Positions 10,291-22,040 of a stretch of 64,000 nt of DNA are shown one piece after another. The stretch is from NCBI GenBank assembly GCA_014925825.1, contig JACGCK010000163.1:36154-100153 (forward strand). Reading direction: 5' to 3'. Position 1 is the stretch's first letter. Each line of letters starts with the position of its first letter. The notes under the pieces are model-generated. The model was not told the origin of the DNA and ran no database searches. It was given only the letters and a program-made list of their open reading frames with translations. Position numbers and translations under genes: made by a program. The DNA is from Pholiota molesta (Eukaryota; Basidiomycota; Agaricomycetes; Agaricales; Strophariaceae).

Positions 10291-12560
10291 TGCGCCGCGA
10301 GCTAGCCTCGATTGTCGAAACCCGCCACCCTTCTCGAAGTTCTCGTGCAGTTCTGTTCGCTCGCTCTCCCTCATATCAAGCCTGCAAGCCCAAGTCGAGC
10401 CTATTTCCCAGCAGACTAGTCTTTATTCGCATACGGTATGTCGACGTTTCCTCTATGCATACAGGACAGTGTATAGTGATCTGTGCCTCCATAGTTCTGG
10501 TCTTCCTCGAGCCTCCTCCATCGCCTGGTCTTCCACCCCGCCCCGTCTTACACGTCCCAACCTACCTCTTCACCAGCTTCCCACATAATTGCGTGACCAT
10601 ATGTGACCACCTCCGTGCAGACTATGAGCGCCCTTGAACCTCCCAGTCTCCCTTGGCACTGAAGGGGCGTTCGCGGCGAGGCATGCGGAGCGGGAAGACC
10701 ACCGCTTGGCGCTCGTGACCCTCGCTCGCAGGAAGACCACTGCTCGGCGCTCATAACTCTCGCTCACTTGGTCCTTCCCAACCGATACGCACTTGGCCCG
10801 TAGTGCATCCCTAGATGATGATCTCTTTCGATTGGTGGGCGTGTCATACTGGGCCGATGGCTGTTGCAGTTGTCAGCAAAGAGATGGCTCAGCAGAGTCG
10901 TGCAGGCGGCAGAAGGAGATTCAGGTCATTATCGAGTGCGTTCTCTCTTTTCTTTGCTGTGATACTCTGCTTACAAGATGGTAGGACGGTCATCTTGATA
11001 TCCAGAGACGCGCATCCGCGTGTACGATATGTGGTTCGTCAACCTGCGTAAATGCCGCATATACTTCGCCGCCCATTCTACGAGTGGGTCGATCGCGTAC
11101 CTGCGTTGTTGTTAGGTAGTTAGCCTTGTACGGTGGTCACACGCTAGCGGCTGCACCGTGGTCAAGCTCTTTTCTGTCTTAATTCCACGCTGGACTGGTA
11201 CGTCGGCCGTCCTTCCGTCAACCCTTCTTCCCTCTGCCCTCCTTCCCTCCATCTACGCCGACGCTGATCCATCTTGTCTTATCGCGGAGGCTACACGCGC
11301 CTGCCGCCTCGGCGCTGCTCACATCCTACGAACGCGTCGAACGCGATCCGCTCCTTCCATTCCGCAACTTAATCGCTGAGTTCCCCTTGCAGCTGCTGAA
11401 AGCCTGAACCCGGAAAGCGACCCCACACATGCGCGAGAACAGGCGATGACGACGCTGGCTGTGGGTGCAGTGGCTGGTGAGGTCTGTAGTATCTCCGTTG
11501 CATCTTCGTTGGTAAATATTCATACTCCCATAACTGCAGAAAGGTCTGGATGCGAAGGACACACGAGTGGGCTGGGCCGCTATCTGATGGCGACGTGGGC
11601 GAAAGTATGCCATGCTCTTGCCGGCGCGTTCGAGGTCTATCTCTCTGTGGTGAGGCCCTCCCGCATTTCGACTGCCAGCGCCAAGGCGGACTGACCTTTT
11701 TTTTCTTAGATGACATGAGCGGCGCGAGGGTTGGAAGACCGTCTTCTTGGATGAGCGCACGTACGACGGCGACGGACGAGAAGTGTACTCTGCCGTCAGG
11801 ACGGTTGTACACTGACGACGGTGTGGTCCGTGTGCGAGGCTTATGCGATGTGCGTTTTCAAATTTCAAACTTGACTTGCTCATACCCAAACCGAGCACGC
11901 TGACGTAGGCGTGCTTTATAGAGTAATACCGCGTGGCATGCCGGACGCGGAGTGGGATGCGCATCGCATGCGGCTCCGTACATCCTGAACGACGGGCAGC
12001 TTAGAGCGCTTGGCGCCGCCCGCGGGCTGGCCATCGCGCATCATGAGGTGCGCATGCTGGATTCGGACGGTGCGGCGCCACGACGTCTGCGACGTGGAGG
12101 CGATCGCCGTGGAGTATACTAGAGGAGGCCTGGAACGATGATAATGACGGCAGTCCTCCCCACTCCCCATCTATTCCCATCCACGCTTCGCGCTCCCTCT
12201 CAAGTGGCATACCAAAACACGGCCGTTCACCTAGGATCCAGAGCTGCTGATACGGCGCGTGGGGTGGGGTGGCTGAGGGTGGTGGAGGCGCCATCTGCGC
12301 GTGACGGCGCCGAATCTCCAAGTGGAGGTGCGCAGTACCGCGATGGGCCGGAGGATGAGGGTGTGCACCATGACAGGGAACGGGGCCGGGAGGCGAGGCG
12401 GTCGCTGGCGCATCATGGGATACGGGATACACGATACGGTTTTTGTGATGATTTCTGACCCGTATTTCCAGGTTGACGGAATCCGAGAGCTGTGGAGAAG
12501 TTCATTAGATAGTGTTGAGTCGGTAACTTGGATATTAGTACGTATGTTAATTTTGGCGCG
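10290..12560 (+). repeat. decayed dispersed repeat, copy 1
   Basis: Blocks of this stretch recur in the same order at 17290-19110: the pair around 10310-10440, the TCTCTTTCGATTGG block (about 10826), the CGCCTCGGCGCTG block (about 11305), the GATGGCGACRTGGGCGA block (about 11587) and the GGGATACGGGAT block (about 12418). A shorter part (GGCTGTTGC...GAGTGCGTT, about 10856-10975) also recurs at 46210-46290. All frames are broken, so I cannot name the original product; it could be a degraded gene family or a transposon. Confidence 0.6.
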
Positions 12561-12611
12561 TTGAATGCAGTATGTGTTTAGATAATGAAGCTAGTCAAAT
12601 GCCTGCACGGT

Positions 12612-12673
12612 AGCTCACTGATACTCCTGAACTGGTGAAGGTCGACGTGCCAGTGGAGGGGGCGAAGGTTTAG
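12612..12673 (+). pseudogene. 3' end of an ABM-domain gene
   Basis: Twenty codons ending in TAG read TPELVKVDVPVEGAKV, matching the C-terminus TPDLVKVDVVAAKV of the ABM genes at 39904 and 42076. The DNA is also similar (GCTCACTGATACTCCTGA). Only the tail survives. As at 42.9-43.1 kb, an F-box gene follows, so this marks an older copy of an ABM-F-box cassette. Confidence 0.75.
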
Positions 12674-13507
12674 ACGGAACACAGATCGCGTCGCTCTAAA
12701 GTCGCTTTAAAGCACAGAGTGTAGAGTTGTGAATTCACGTAAACGCACACATGTCATATGGTTCGACGTTCAACAACGTGCAAAGAGCGTGCAATGCTTG
12801 ACTTTCATCCGACTTGCATTCAACTACGATGTCGAGCAACTTCCTTGCCATACCATCCGAGCTGCATATCCAGATCCTCTCGAGCCTCGATGCCGTTTCT
12901 CTCGTTTCCTGTGCGATGGTAAAGCCGGTTTCTCAACTGAAAAAAAACGAACTAAAATCTAAATGGACGGACGCAGACATGCACTTGCTTATACGATACC
13001 TTCAAAAGTTCCTCTGAGCTGATGTATATAATTGAGCTTCACCTCGACGGCCTCAAGGATGCTGGAACATCCGTCCCCGCCGCCGACGCTATCGCGCTTC
13101 TTCGGCATCGTCGCCAGGCGTTGTTGTCCCCGGAATGGACTGAGCAGGCCGCCTTCGAAATACAACACGCTGGTTATGCATACGACCTTATCGGAGGCGT
13201 ATTTGCTCACATCAATGAGGACGTGGATGACCAAGTTGAATTCATATGGCTGCCTAATTCGAGGAACAAAAAGGGACATGCTGTTCGAAGAGACCTGAAT
13301 GAGACTATGCCAATTTCATGCTTGACAATTGATCCGACGCAAGATCTCATCGTATTTCTGGAAAACAGTGTCGACAGGTGAGCGAAAGCATTTTGCCCTT
13401 CTGGTCTGGTCCAACCTTGACTGATTTTGCAGCTCACTTTTAATGTTGGATACTGTTTCCAGTGTCGCTCGCATTCACATTCACGCCACATCTGCCGACA
13501 TCCCACA

Positions 13508-14380
13508 TAGTGTATGGCACGGGTTTGAAGACCCGTGCGGGTTTTGGCCAGGGGTTTGGTGGGTACGGGTTGGGGTCTGGCTTTTCTCACCCGGCCTGAA
13601 CCCGTACCCCCAGCCACGGGTTGGCGGGTGCGCGGCCGCCCGATGCCGATCAATTCAAGCGGAGCTTGAAATCGAAATCAACGAAGTTGTTCGTTGATTT
13701 CGATTGCTAACCACCTTCTGCATGGCCGCGTGCCCCTCCCCTCCAATGAGGGATGTGGGCCGGCCATTCTTTTAGCTCTGCACACACCGGACGTCGGACA
13801 CGACACAATGCAGACAACGGACGCCATGGATAGCAACACGAAGCGGACGACCGGTGACGTGTACGATGACACGACGCGATGCAGACGATGCGAGACCACA
13901 CAGACGACGGACGCCATGGATGGCAACGCGAAGCGGACGACCAGCAACGTGGACGATGACGCGACGTGTGCGGATGACAACACGATGTGTGCGGCTGATG
14001 ACGCGGACGGCGGGGACGTAGATGGTGACACAGGCGATGGGACGGCGGGCGACTGGACGGCAATGTCGAGCAACATGGACGGCGAGGAGGGCGACACGGA
14101 CGATGGGATGATGAGGCGGACGGCGGGCAATGCGAGTGGGCAGCGGCTCTCAGCCGTCTGTATACACAACGAGGCTGCAATTGCAGCCTCTGCGGTATAC
14201 AGACGCTTGAATGAGCCTACCCCTGCCACCGACCCGCGCGGGTTTCGAGACCCCCGAAACCCGCCGGACCCGCTACCCAAACCCGCCGAAACCCATACCC
14301 TTTTGCACGGGTGGCGGGTTGCGCGGGTAAGGGTTGGGGTCTGACCTCCGAGACCCGGGGGTTACCCGTGCATTTCACTA
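13508..14380. mobile_element. non-autonomous hAT-type element
   Basis: The element is flanked by a perfect 8-bp duplication, ATCCCACA (13500-13507 and 14381-14388). Its ends are inverted: TAGTGTATGGCACGGGT at the left and, on the other strand, TAGTGAAATGCACGGGT at the right. An 8-bp duplication and a TAGTG start are hAT hallmarks. The interior has two roughly 91-bp direct repeats (starting about 13810 and 13901) and a long palindrome (14155-14205), but no transposase; the frames inside are low-complexity translations of the repeats. It was probably mobilised by a transposase elsewhere. Confidence 0.9.
14155..14205. repeat. 51-bp hairpin inside the hAT element
   Basis: The centre GAGGCTGCAATTGCAGCCTC (14171-14190) is a perfect palindrome. 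It is flanked by the inverted arms CGTCTGTATAC and GTATACAGACG. A similar structure with different but still paired arms occurs near 63895-63945. Confidence 0.85.
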
Positions 14381-15650
14381 ATCCCACATCTGTTAGCACT
14401 ACAGAACTCACTGGAGCCTTTTGCTGTCGGCTACGATGACGGGCGTCTCAACGGCTACCGTACCACTCTTCAAATTGCACATAACATTTTGGCGCTTTCT
14501 TTCGGGGACAAGGAAACACGAACATTGATATGGGATTGGACAACATCGGAACTCTTACTGGTGCGCCAAATACTACGCGAGTTCCAACCTACTATTTTGA
14601 CGATTCACAAACGGCGTAGGACTCCGCTATATCTTTTGACCATTCATTTCAAACCGGCTTGGGTTCGAGAAGTCTCCTCAATTCCACTCACCTTCTATCC
14701 GCCTTTACAGACAACTCGGGATCGATCCGGCTGTACAAACTCGAGCGATCTCTTTCAGTTGACAACGCCCCAGCCGTCCACCTTGCTACACTTCACCTTC
14801 CTTCGTTAGCTTTCCACAGGAACTGTAAGATCCTCAGTATCACCATTCAAACTGAGCCAATCCTAGCGCATCCGCTTCCACACACGCCGTTCATGACGAA
14901 TGATGAGGATCGCTTACACGTATTTTGGATAACATATTATGCGCCGGAGTCTGTACACTGTGCCTGTATGTTCGTGCATCAGCGAGTGTTCACAAAGTAC
15001 ATCTTGCGACATGCCTGCCTCGGAGGTCCCCCTCTGGATATCCCATGGGCGGAGTGGGGACCATCAAACACACGGTTGATTTTCCCTGCGGATGGGGACC
15101 AATATGCCAACAGTCGTTCGAAAAGGTTGTTCTATTCGCACCATGTTTTAATGATTACTCTAATTAATTTTTCACAATTCTGTGTACAGATGCGTCCATG
15201 GTCAGCGTGTCATCTCTCATTTAAATTATGAACCCTTATCGACATCATCCAAATCCATTGACATCCTCGATTTCTCTCTCGCCGCCACACTTTCTGTTAA
15301 GAGCCACTTCCCAATTGATGCCACTGACTCGGAGAATTACAAAGAACACGAATACCCATACTTCATGGAGGATATCAGAACATATCTTCCATATGTACGT
15401 ATTACGCGGGGCCTCAAACAGGAATACTCAAAGTTTATGGTCCACGCAGATGACATTGTCTGCACAAAGGTGCGTTCACAACTTCCTTCGTATTTAAACT
15501 TTATTTGGGGCTTGTAGCGGTTGGCATCCTATGGCAATCTTTCAGTGCGCATTGAACTGAACTAGACCAACTTGTTTACCCTTGCCCCTTCTACAGGTCA
15601 ACGATGATTGGAGTCGTTCTTCGCACATATACACTATCTAACTAAGATCT

Positions 15651-15700
15651 TGAATGTACTTAAAAATTTAACACCGATCTAACAATTACAAGGGCATCTG
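15651..15700 (+). repeat. 3'-UTR motif, forward copy (diverged)
   Basis: Begins GAATGTACTTAA and ends GGGCATCTGG, directly after the F-box gene stop. It matches the motif at 45007-45049 but carries a small insertion of A/T. Its reverse complement occurs behind the F-box gene at 56600-58201. Confidence 0.7.
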
Positions 15701-15949
15701 GGGGAAGAATTTGAGGGAAATGCAGAGGTAACAATTTTGTCGCAGTGAGTGTGTACTTATATACATATATGGATGATCATAAGGCCACTGGAATTCAAAT
15801 AAACCTCATTGTCTGTGTGTGGTCCAAGAACCATAATTCATTTTGTGGTTAGGATGGATGACATGTCAATTTCTCAACTTGAACAATTTCTGTACATCGG
15901 TACTACTTGGTACTGGCTAAAACAACCTTCATTCTTTCCCTGGAAGAGA

Positions 15950-16470
15950 TCAAAGCACACGGCCCGTAACTCCTTCGTTGACATAGCCGAATTTCGCAAT
16001 GGCGTTGTCCACCTCGGACTGGGAGGTGGTGTAGAAATGGTCTTTATTGGAGTTGTGATACACCCTATACAAGATGACGCCGTTCGGATAGGCGTCGGCG
16101 GACAGGATATACCCGACAATGCCTTCCGCGAGATATCCAAGGCTTCCGACCGCGTTGTCGTGCTCCGCCGTGCTAGTCGTGTAGAAGTGGTCCAAATTGG
16201 ACGGGTTGTACGTGCGGTACAGGGGCAGGGTGCTCTCCACATGGTTGGTGAAGACGCTGCAGGCTATCCCCTCTGCGGTGTAACCGAGGTTGGCGACAGC
16301 GTTGTCCATCTCGAATTTCGTTGCGGTGTAGAAGTGGTCTTTGTTGGTGGCATTGTAAGCCCTGTAAAGAGGAACGAGGATGGATTCCTCAGGCTGTCAA
16401 GAAAATGTCAGTATTGCGGTGACAGATTTTCTTTGTGGGACGATAAACGCACGGTTTGGGTCGTAGACAT
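15950..16470 (-). CDS. DUF5648 triple-repeat protein
   Basis: Exon 1 (16470-16453) encodes MSTTQT; exon 2 (16393-15950) encodes the rest, 153 residues in all. Three repeats of the DUF5648 type are visible, each with a PLYR-x-YN core, a DHFYT motif and a GY-x-EG motif: LVPLYRAYNATNKDHFYT, LPLYRTYNPSNLDHFYTT and ILYRVYHNSNKDHFYTT. The family is found in fungi and bacteria, often in secreted proteins; its role is unknown, and the repeat probably forms a small beta-propeller or trefoil-like module. No signal peptide is present here, so this copy may be intracellular or lack its first exon. A TATA box lies about 80 bases upstream of the start. Confidence 0.85.
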
Positions 16471-16546
16471 GATTTGGGACTGTGAGATGGAGCTGAGAAG
16501 GTATACCGTATCTGTGAGATGGAGCACAACCATAAGTTGGGCTAGT

Positions 16547-16556
16547 CTTTTATATT
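16547..16556 (-). promoter_or_regulatory. TATA box of the DUF5648 gene
   Basis: AATATAAAAG on the minus strand, about 80 bases before the ATG at 16470, a normal spacing for a fungal promoter. Confidence 0.5.
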
Positions 16557-16599
16557 GTAGCAAGTTGTTCACTCAAAATAAATCTCCGTGAATGGGGAG

Positions 16600-17280
16600 C
16601 GGAAAGGTGATTCTTTGCGATCATCGGTCGCAAATCATCCGATAACCGGGGCCTAATCAGAAATACATTGACAAGGGCAGAAAGAGATTTGTCGTAATGG
16701 TATTACGGGGGAGCACACGGGATCCTTTCAAAAGATTTTCGCGGGTCATAATACAGAACCAATTGTGACACTCCATCATCTCGCTTTTTGGACTCCAATA
16801 AACCTAGGATAGATCTCACCGTTAGTAAAACCCCAACAAAATCTCAGCTTACATTTATTTATGACGATGAAAGTAAACTTTTTTTTATACAGCCCACGAA
16901 GACAGAATGAATTGACATATTCCGTGCGGGGGCACATGCTCTTAGATTATAAGGATAGATCGAATACCGAGTGGAGTTAATACACTCAAAGCGTGGTGGA
17001 TGCGCGCTCACTAAATTTGTTCAATGCGTGTCCTGCCAGTGAATCGGCTGGCCTCCGACGACTCCAGTAGAGATACTGGTTATTTTGGGAATAATCGTTA
17101 CCAAATATAGGCATCGACAACGGCCGTAAGCGGTTCCCTAACTTGTCGCAAGGTATCCCCAATTATGAAGTACTCAACACATTTATTCGCCCCTTTTCTA
17201 TCTTACTTAGCATAAACAACTCATGTCTGTAGACGGTACTAACATGGCGCAGAATTTAGTCACATCCACGTAACAGCTTG
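16600..17280. other. intergenic, nothing recognised
   Basis: AT-rich sequence without a supported reading frame on either strand, between the DUF5648 gene and the second decayed repeat copy. Confidence 0.5.
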
Positions 17281-17289
17281 GTCACCGCC

Positions 17290-19110
17290 CTGTTAGCGCG
17301 GCGTGCTGCCTGCGTCTGCCTTCAAAACTAACTCGCCATCCTTCTCGCGCGGTCCTCGTGTTGTGCTGTCCCCATACCAAGCCTGCAAGCCGACCCATTA
17401 GCAGGCTAGCCCCATTCGCATATGGTACGTTGCTATTCCCATGTTCCCATGTACACAAAATGGAAAAACGATCTGCACCTTCCAGTCCCAACCTACCTCG
17501 GCATCTGTACCTACCTAATTGCATGACCGTTTGCGACTGCTACGTGTAGACTATCACCGCCCGCGAACGATCGCTCCTAGTCTCTTTCGATTGGCGGGCG
17601 TGTCATGTGTGGCCAATGCCTATTGCAGCTATCAGAAAAGAGATGGGCAAACCCGTGCAGGCAGGAGAAGTTCAACGGCCAATGGCAAGCATGTTGGAAA
17701 TTACGAGCTCAGCGGAGTTTCGTTTATGTCACGTGATCCGTTCGTAGATTGTAGGGACAGCTTTTGTATGTTGTTCCTCACTCAATTGCCATCGAGTTCC
17801 CGCTACCCCGTCTCGCAGCGACGCGACCCGACGAATTCCCACAAAGCATAGAATATTGACATGTTGCGGCCAACAAAGCTTTGGGCGCTAGACCTTTGCT
17901 AGACACCCTCGGAGAAAACTCGGCTATCGCGGCGTCAAATGCAAACACGTGCAAAGCAACGTCACACGGAGCGCTTTCCCCAACGTTGACTCCATTGCAA
18001 CTCCATTGCTCGCCTATCCCACTATCCACATACAATATGTTGGTGTTCCCACTATAGGTATGCATACCGAGTCCTGACTACCGAGTACCGACGTACTGAT
18101 ATATGATACAGCATGGAATATGGAATAGTGATATGGGTCTCCTTAGATGCGGTCTTTCTTTTCCTTCGCCTTTGCCTTGTCTTGTCCTCCTCTTCGCTCC
18201 ATCTTTCGCCTAACCAATGTACGTTTTTCATCCTTCCGTCATATGTTACTTCGCAGCGCTTTAATCCCCTTTCTCTATAAACTCTCTCGCTGACTCACCT
18301 TCTCTCGCGCTTTAGGGCACACGCCTGAGCCTCCGCCGCCTCGGCGCTGATCAACTTCTGCGAGGACACCGAGCAGGATAAGCTCCTCTCCAAATGCTGA
18401 GCGCTTGATGAGGCCGCAACGTGATGCTGCACATATGCAGCGGTATGTGCGAATGCAAGCGATTCCGACGCTGGAGCGGGTATGGTTGCAGATGCTAGCT
18501 TGAGGGCACATTTGCTTAGGTATGTCGCCGCCCTAGCGCATTCTCGAACCATCTAACAACTTTGCAGACGACCCAAAGATGACCTGCATATTCCGCGGCG
18601 CTTTTGAGTAAGGCGTTATGATTCGAGTTGGATACTAATGGTTGATTTGGTTTGTGTAGCGTTATGGCGCGGTCATGCCTCTCCTGCTAGGCTTTTTCAG
18701 AATTCCGATGATCTAGATTACAGCAAGCTGAGATTGGAGGTGATGGAATGTACATGGTTCGTCGGTCAGTCCGTTCGCCGCCATATTCTTGCATCCCTTT
18801 CATCTTCGTTGATGTATGTTCATATTCCCTTACAGTACGCCCTATGGATCCGAACGGCATTCATTTAGGCCAATACTCGATGGCGACATGGGCGACATTT
18901 TATCAGGCAGCTTATGTACAAAGCGGGGGTTGGGAGACCGTCGTTTTTTTGGAGAACATTGGTGTACATGCGCTTTATGTCACCACCACCTTCATCCAGA
19001 TTACCGACTGCATTGGACCACGAGGGAAAGTTTGGAACGGATTATGAAATATGGGATACGGGATTCGTGACGGTTTCGGACCCTTATTCCCAAGGTAAAT
19101 GAGGTTGGCG
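17290..19110 (+). repeat. decayed dispersed repeat, copy 2
   Basis: Same order of blocks as copy 1: AAGCCTGCAAGCC (about 17378), TCTCTTTCGATTGGCGGGCG (17579), CCTCGGCGCTG (about 18337), GATGGCGACATGGGCGA (about 18879) and GGGATACGGGAT (about 19051). An extra piece at 17880-17990 recurs in inverted orientation at 25550-25640. Short open stretches (for example 18748-19047) remain, but no complete gene. Confidence 0.6.
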
Positions 19111-19642
19111 AGCAAGTTGATAAAACAGTGCAGCTCTCCCTATCGCTCTCACAGCCTAAATGCTCATTGATAATATTGAACAAGTTTGAACCACAAGTAG
19201 CGAGCTTGAACTTGTGACGAGAGCCATAGGCTGGTACAGGGCTGGTATGAAAGCGTCAAAATTTTACACGTACAATGCGTATTAGTCCGAGTCCAAACTA
19301 CTAGTTCAATTTACTGACCGCAGCACTGCTACCAATGTTCAAATGAGCTCTAAAGCGCCAAGATTTATTCATTTCGTTCGAACGCCGTGCAAACGCCGTT
19401 TTGTTAGAGCAATCATACTCGAATCGGCGCATTGTGCGCCGAATTCAAGCCGAATCAGTTACCCAGCTAAGCCTCGCAACGCATGACGTGTGACTCTTTT
19501 CCCTTCCTATCGTTCGTACTACAACTTGAACAATTCGATCCGTTCATTTATCGCCTGAAGTGTCCGCAAGGAGTCAAATTCTTGGATACAGAGCTTTCCT
19601 TATCTACTATTGGTTACATTGCAACTATCGTATGGTACTTGA

Positions 19643-21433
19643 ATGGTTAGTTCCTTCACATTGAATGTCAACAGGAACAACCGATCCCACCAATTAACAC
19701 GATTATCATTCTAGTCATCCTTCATCTCCCCATTCGCACAACATATTCGAACCAATTATATTCCCTCGAGCAGAGAAAAAGCACACATTTCTGAACTTCT
19801 GATCGCCCCACGGCATGAAGTATCTGTGCTTGACGCTGAGATCGCAGAACTGCAACAGAAGTGGGATGCAATCAAGGCAAAAAGGGATGACCTTGATAGC
19901 ATGATTGCGGAGCATAGACGCTTGCTATCTCCCTTTCGGCGCATTCCAGACAACCTTCTGAAGACCGTCTTCATCAATTGCTTGCGACCTGAAGGCAATG
20001 CGCCTATGACCATTCACGAGGCGCCACTACTTCTTGGCTACGTATGCAGGCGATGGAGGGCTGTCGCGTACGATACACCATACCTCTGGGCTACTTTACA
20101 CGTTGGATACATACCCCCACCCATAGATTTCCTTCCTGAGGCCGAGTTCACCCCACAGGAACACCCGATAACCCCACAGGTGCAGTCACATCTACACGCC
20201 GTACTAGAGTGGTTGAATCGTTCAGGCACATGTCCACTCTCTCTATCCATGCACCCTTCTATTGGCGTTGCCAATTTCCACTTGTACCTTCCTATCTTGT
20301 CTTCGTTCTCGCATCGCTGGTATAGCATCGAGCTCACGGCAAATCATGAAGCGGCCATATATGCGCTTTCCGCTAAATTTTCAGACGCCTTCCCTATGCT
20401 CGAGGCCCTCACTTTGACGTTCGCGAACTGGCTGGACACGGATCCTGAACTGCAATGGAGGATAGAAAGTGGTATCTTAAACGCACCGAATTTGCGCTCG
20501 GTGGCCATCCATTACTTTCCTTTTACTCTTGGGATCATGGACATCGATTGGTCGCGGCTCACTAGCCTCGTGTTATGTGATTCGTCATCAGCCGCACGCA
20601 GGTCTACCCCAGATGAAGCGTTCAGGGTGTTCAGTCACTGTCGAAATCTCGTACGGTTGACCATGGCCATCTATGATCCTTCACCGGAGGGCGTTTGGTT
20701 CGCTCCCGCGCATTTCTACCTCCCGTACCTCGAATCGTTGTCGGTAAACGACCAATACCACTACCTCTCCACGTTGTTCGATAGCATCGATGCGCCGTCG
20801 CTCAACCGCGTCGCATACTCCACCCCATTGTGGCCTTCCGTTCAGCGCCCATCACCTCTGGTCGCGCTCCTCTCCCGGAACGGCCAATCCGTGCGCACTC
20901 TGACAACAGACCCCCGGTCTTTCACATGCGCCAATATCACAGCCTGCATGCGGACGACGCCCAACCTGGCGAAGTTCGTCTGCAAGGCGTCGCGGTTATA
21001 TGGGCTTGATGTGCAGTATAGCACCGCACAACGCGAAAACCCGATCATGGCGAATATCATGAGGCCCATCTTCCACCTTCTACTCCCGACCGACGAGGGC
21101 GCATGCCGCTGGCCTAGGCTGCAGTCCATGGAGTGTGCGATTCCCGGGTCCAGCGAGGAAGACGTGCTTGCGTTTGTGCGCAAGCGTATGGAGGCGCCCG
21201 CGCGGATGAGATTGACGCTCGAAGTTCTGCCCCTGCGCGAGATCAAAGTCTCGTTTGGGTACACTAAGAGGATCGATCTGCCGAAGCTGCTCGAGGAGTA
21301 TACCAGGGATGGATTGCGGTTGGAGTTTTTTGACTACTGGGAACTGCAGGATGAGTCCATCGCGAGCCCTGGGAGGTTTGATCCCCGCGCAGGTATTAAA
21401 ACTGGCGATAGCAATGCAGTTATACCGTTCTGA
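19643..21433 (+). CDS. F-box protein (coiled coil plus F-box)
   Basis: Paralogue of the F-box gene at 6968-8753. Proposed exons are 19643-19645 (ATG only) and 19715-21433, 573 residues. Order: ISPFAQHIRTNYIPSSREK signature, coiled coil (VLDAEIAELQQKWDAIKAKR), F-box (LLSPFRRIPDNLLKTVFINCL), then YVCRRWRAVAYDTPYLWATLH and a long LRR-like part. An alternative start 160 bases upstream (19483) would also reach the acceptor in phase through a donor at 19630. I prefer the ATG-intron model because both relatives share it. The gene should act as an adaptor that brings unknown targets to an SCF ubiquitin ligase. No lesions are seen. Confidence 0.85.
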
Positions 21434-22040
21434 AAGACGGTTCGAATTACCGAATGTATGTAAGAATGTAATGAGTAGTATACTTCTCCATGCCAATTCG
21501 AATCATCAATTCCAATTCTGAGACCCTGGCCATCCGTACAAATTCATCTCCTCGACATTAGCATGTCAAAAATATGTTATTTTTCTGTTACATGTAGATT
21601 GCTTTTGCCTTCTAAGTTACGACAGGCGATGACTTCATGATTAGCATTCTGGTAAAGGCAAGTCGAACAAATCCGCAAACTCAAATGAAAACATCGCTCA
21701 AAGCTCAATCGTTTCGAAGTTGGCGAATTCCTATACAATACAATAAAAGCACATAAGATAATCTAGCACAACATCTACACCGCATCTAAGTATGTAGCAA
21801 TAGCACTGAAAACGTGAATAACAAAAAATCGAAAGCGCCGTCCATCCAGACGAGGACCGACCTAGCATCTACAATCGACAGCACAGAGAACAAACACCAC
21901 CTCGCAAACGCATCCCACCCCGCAGGTCCCACCCACCACAAGTCAGGCCGCATCTGCTCTCGTGAAAATCGCAGTCCGCGCCCAGAACCAGAGCGATCGG
22001 CTGAAAGCGCACACCACGCAACGTACGCATGCAGTCGCGC
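21434..22040. other. 3' intergenic region
   Basis: The 3' flanks of two convergent genes (F-box protein on plus, large GC-rich protein on minus). AT-rich to about 21800, then rising sharply in GC. No separate gene is supported. Confidence 0.5.

Larger units (their letters stand above)
12829..15641 (+). pseudogene. F-box gene disrupted by a DNA transposon
   Basis: Exons 12829-12918, 12977-13377, 13433-13507 plus 14389-14560, 14620-15125, 15190-15469 and 15597-15641 match the intact gene at 43063-45000 exon for exon. The F-box lies at the N-terminus (LAIPSELHIQILSSLDAVSLVS). Later conserved parts include a WDWTTSELLL segment, a GSIRLYKLERS segment, and GGPPLDIPWAEWGPSNT. The third exon is split by an 873-bp hAT-type element (13508-14380). 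Without the insert and one target copy, exon 3 would be 247 bases and the phases would agree, so the gene was intact before the hit. No other lesion is seen, which suggests a fairly recent insertion. Present product: at most a truncated F-box protein. Confidence 0.85.

Noticed and set aside
10125..10637. A 170-codon plus-strand frame starting with a Gly run
   Set aside because: The Gly run is a GGC repeat; the remainder falls in the decayed repeat and is not conserved in the second copy at 17.3 kb.
13678..14344. Frames of about 200 codons inside the 13.5-kb element on both strands
   Set aside because: They translate internal tandem repeats, have no transposase motif and differ in length in the related copy at 63 kb.
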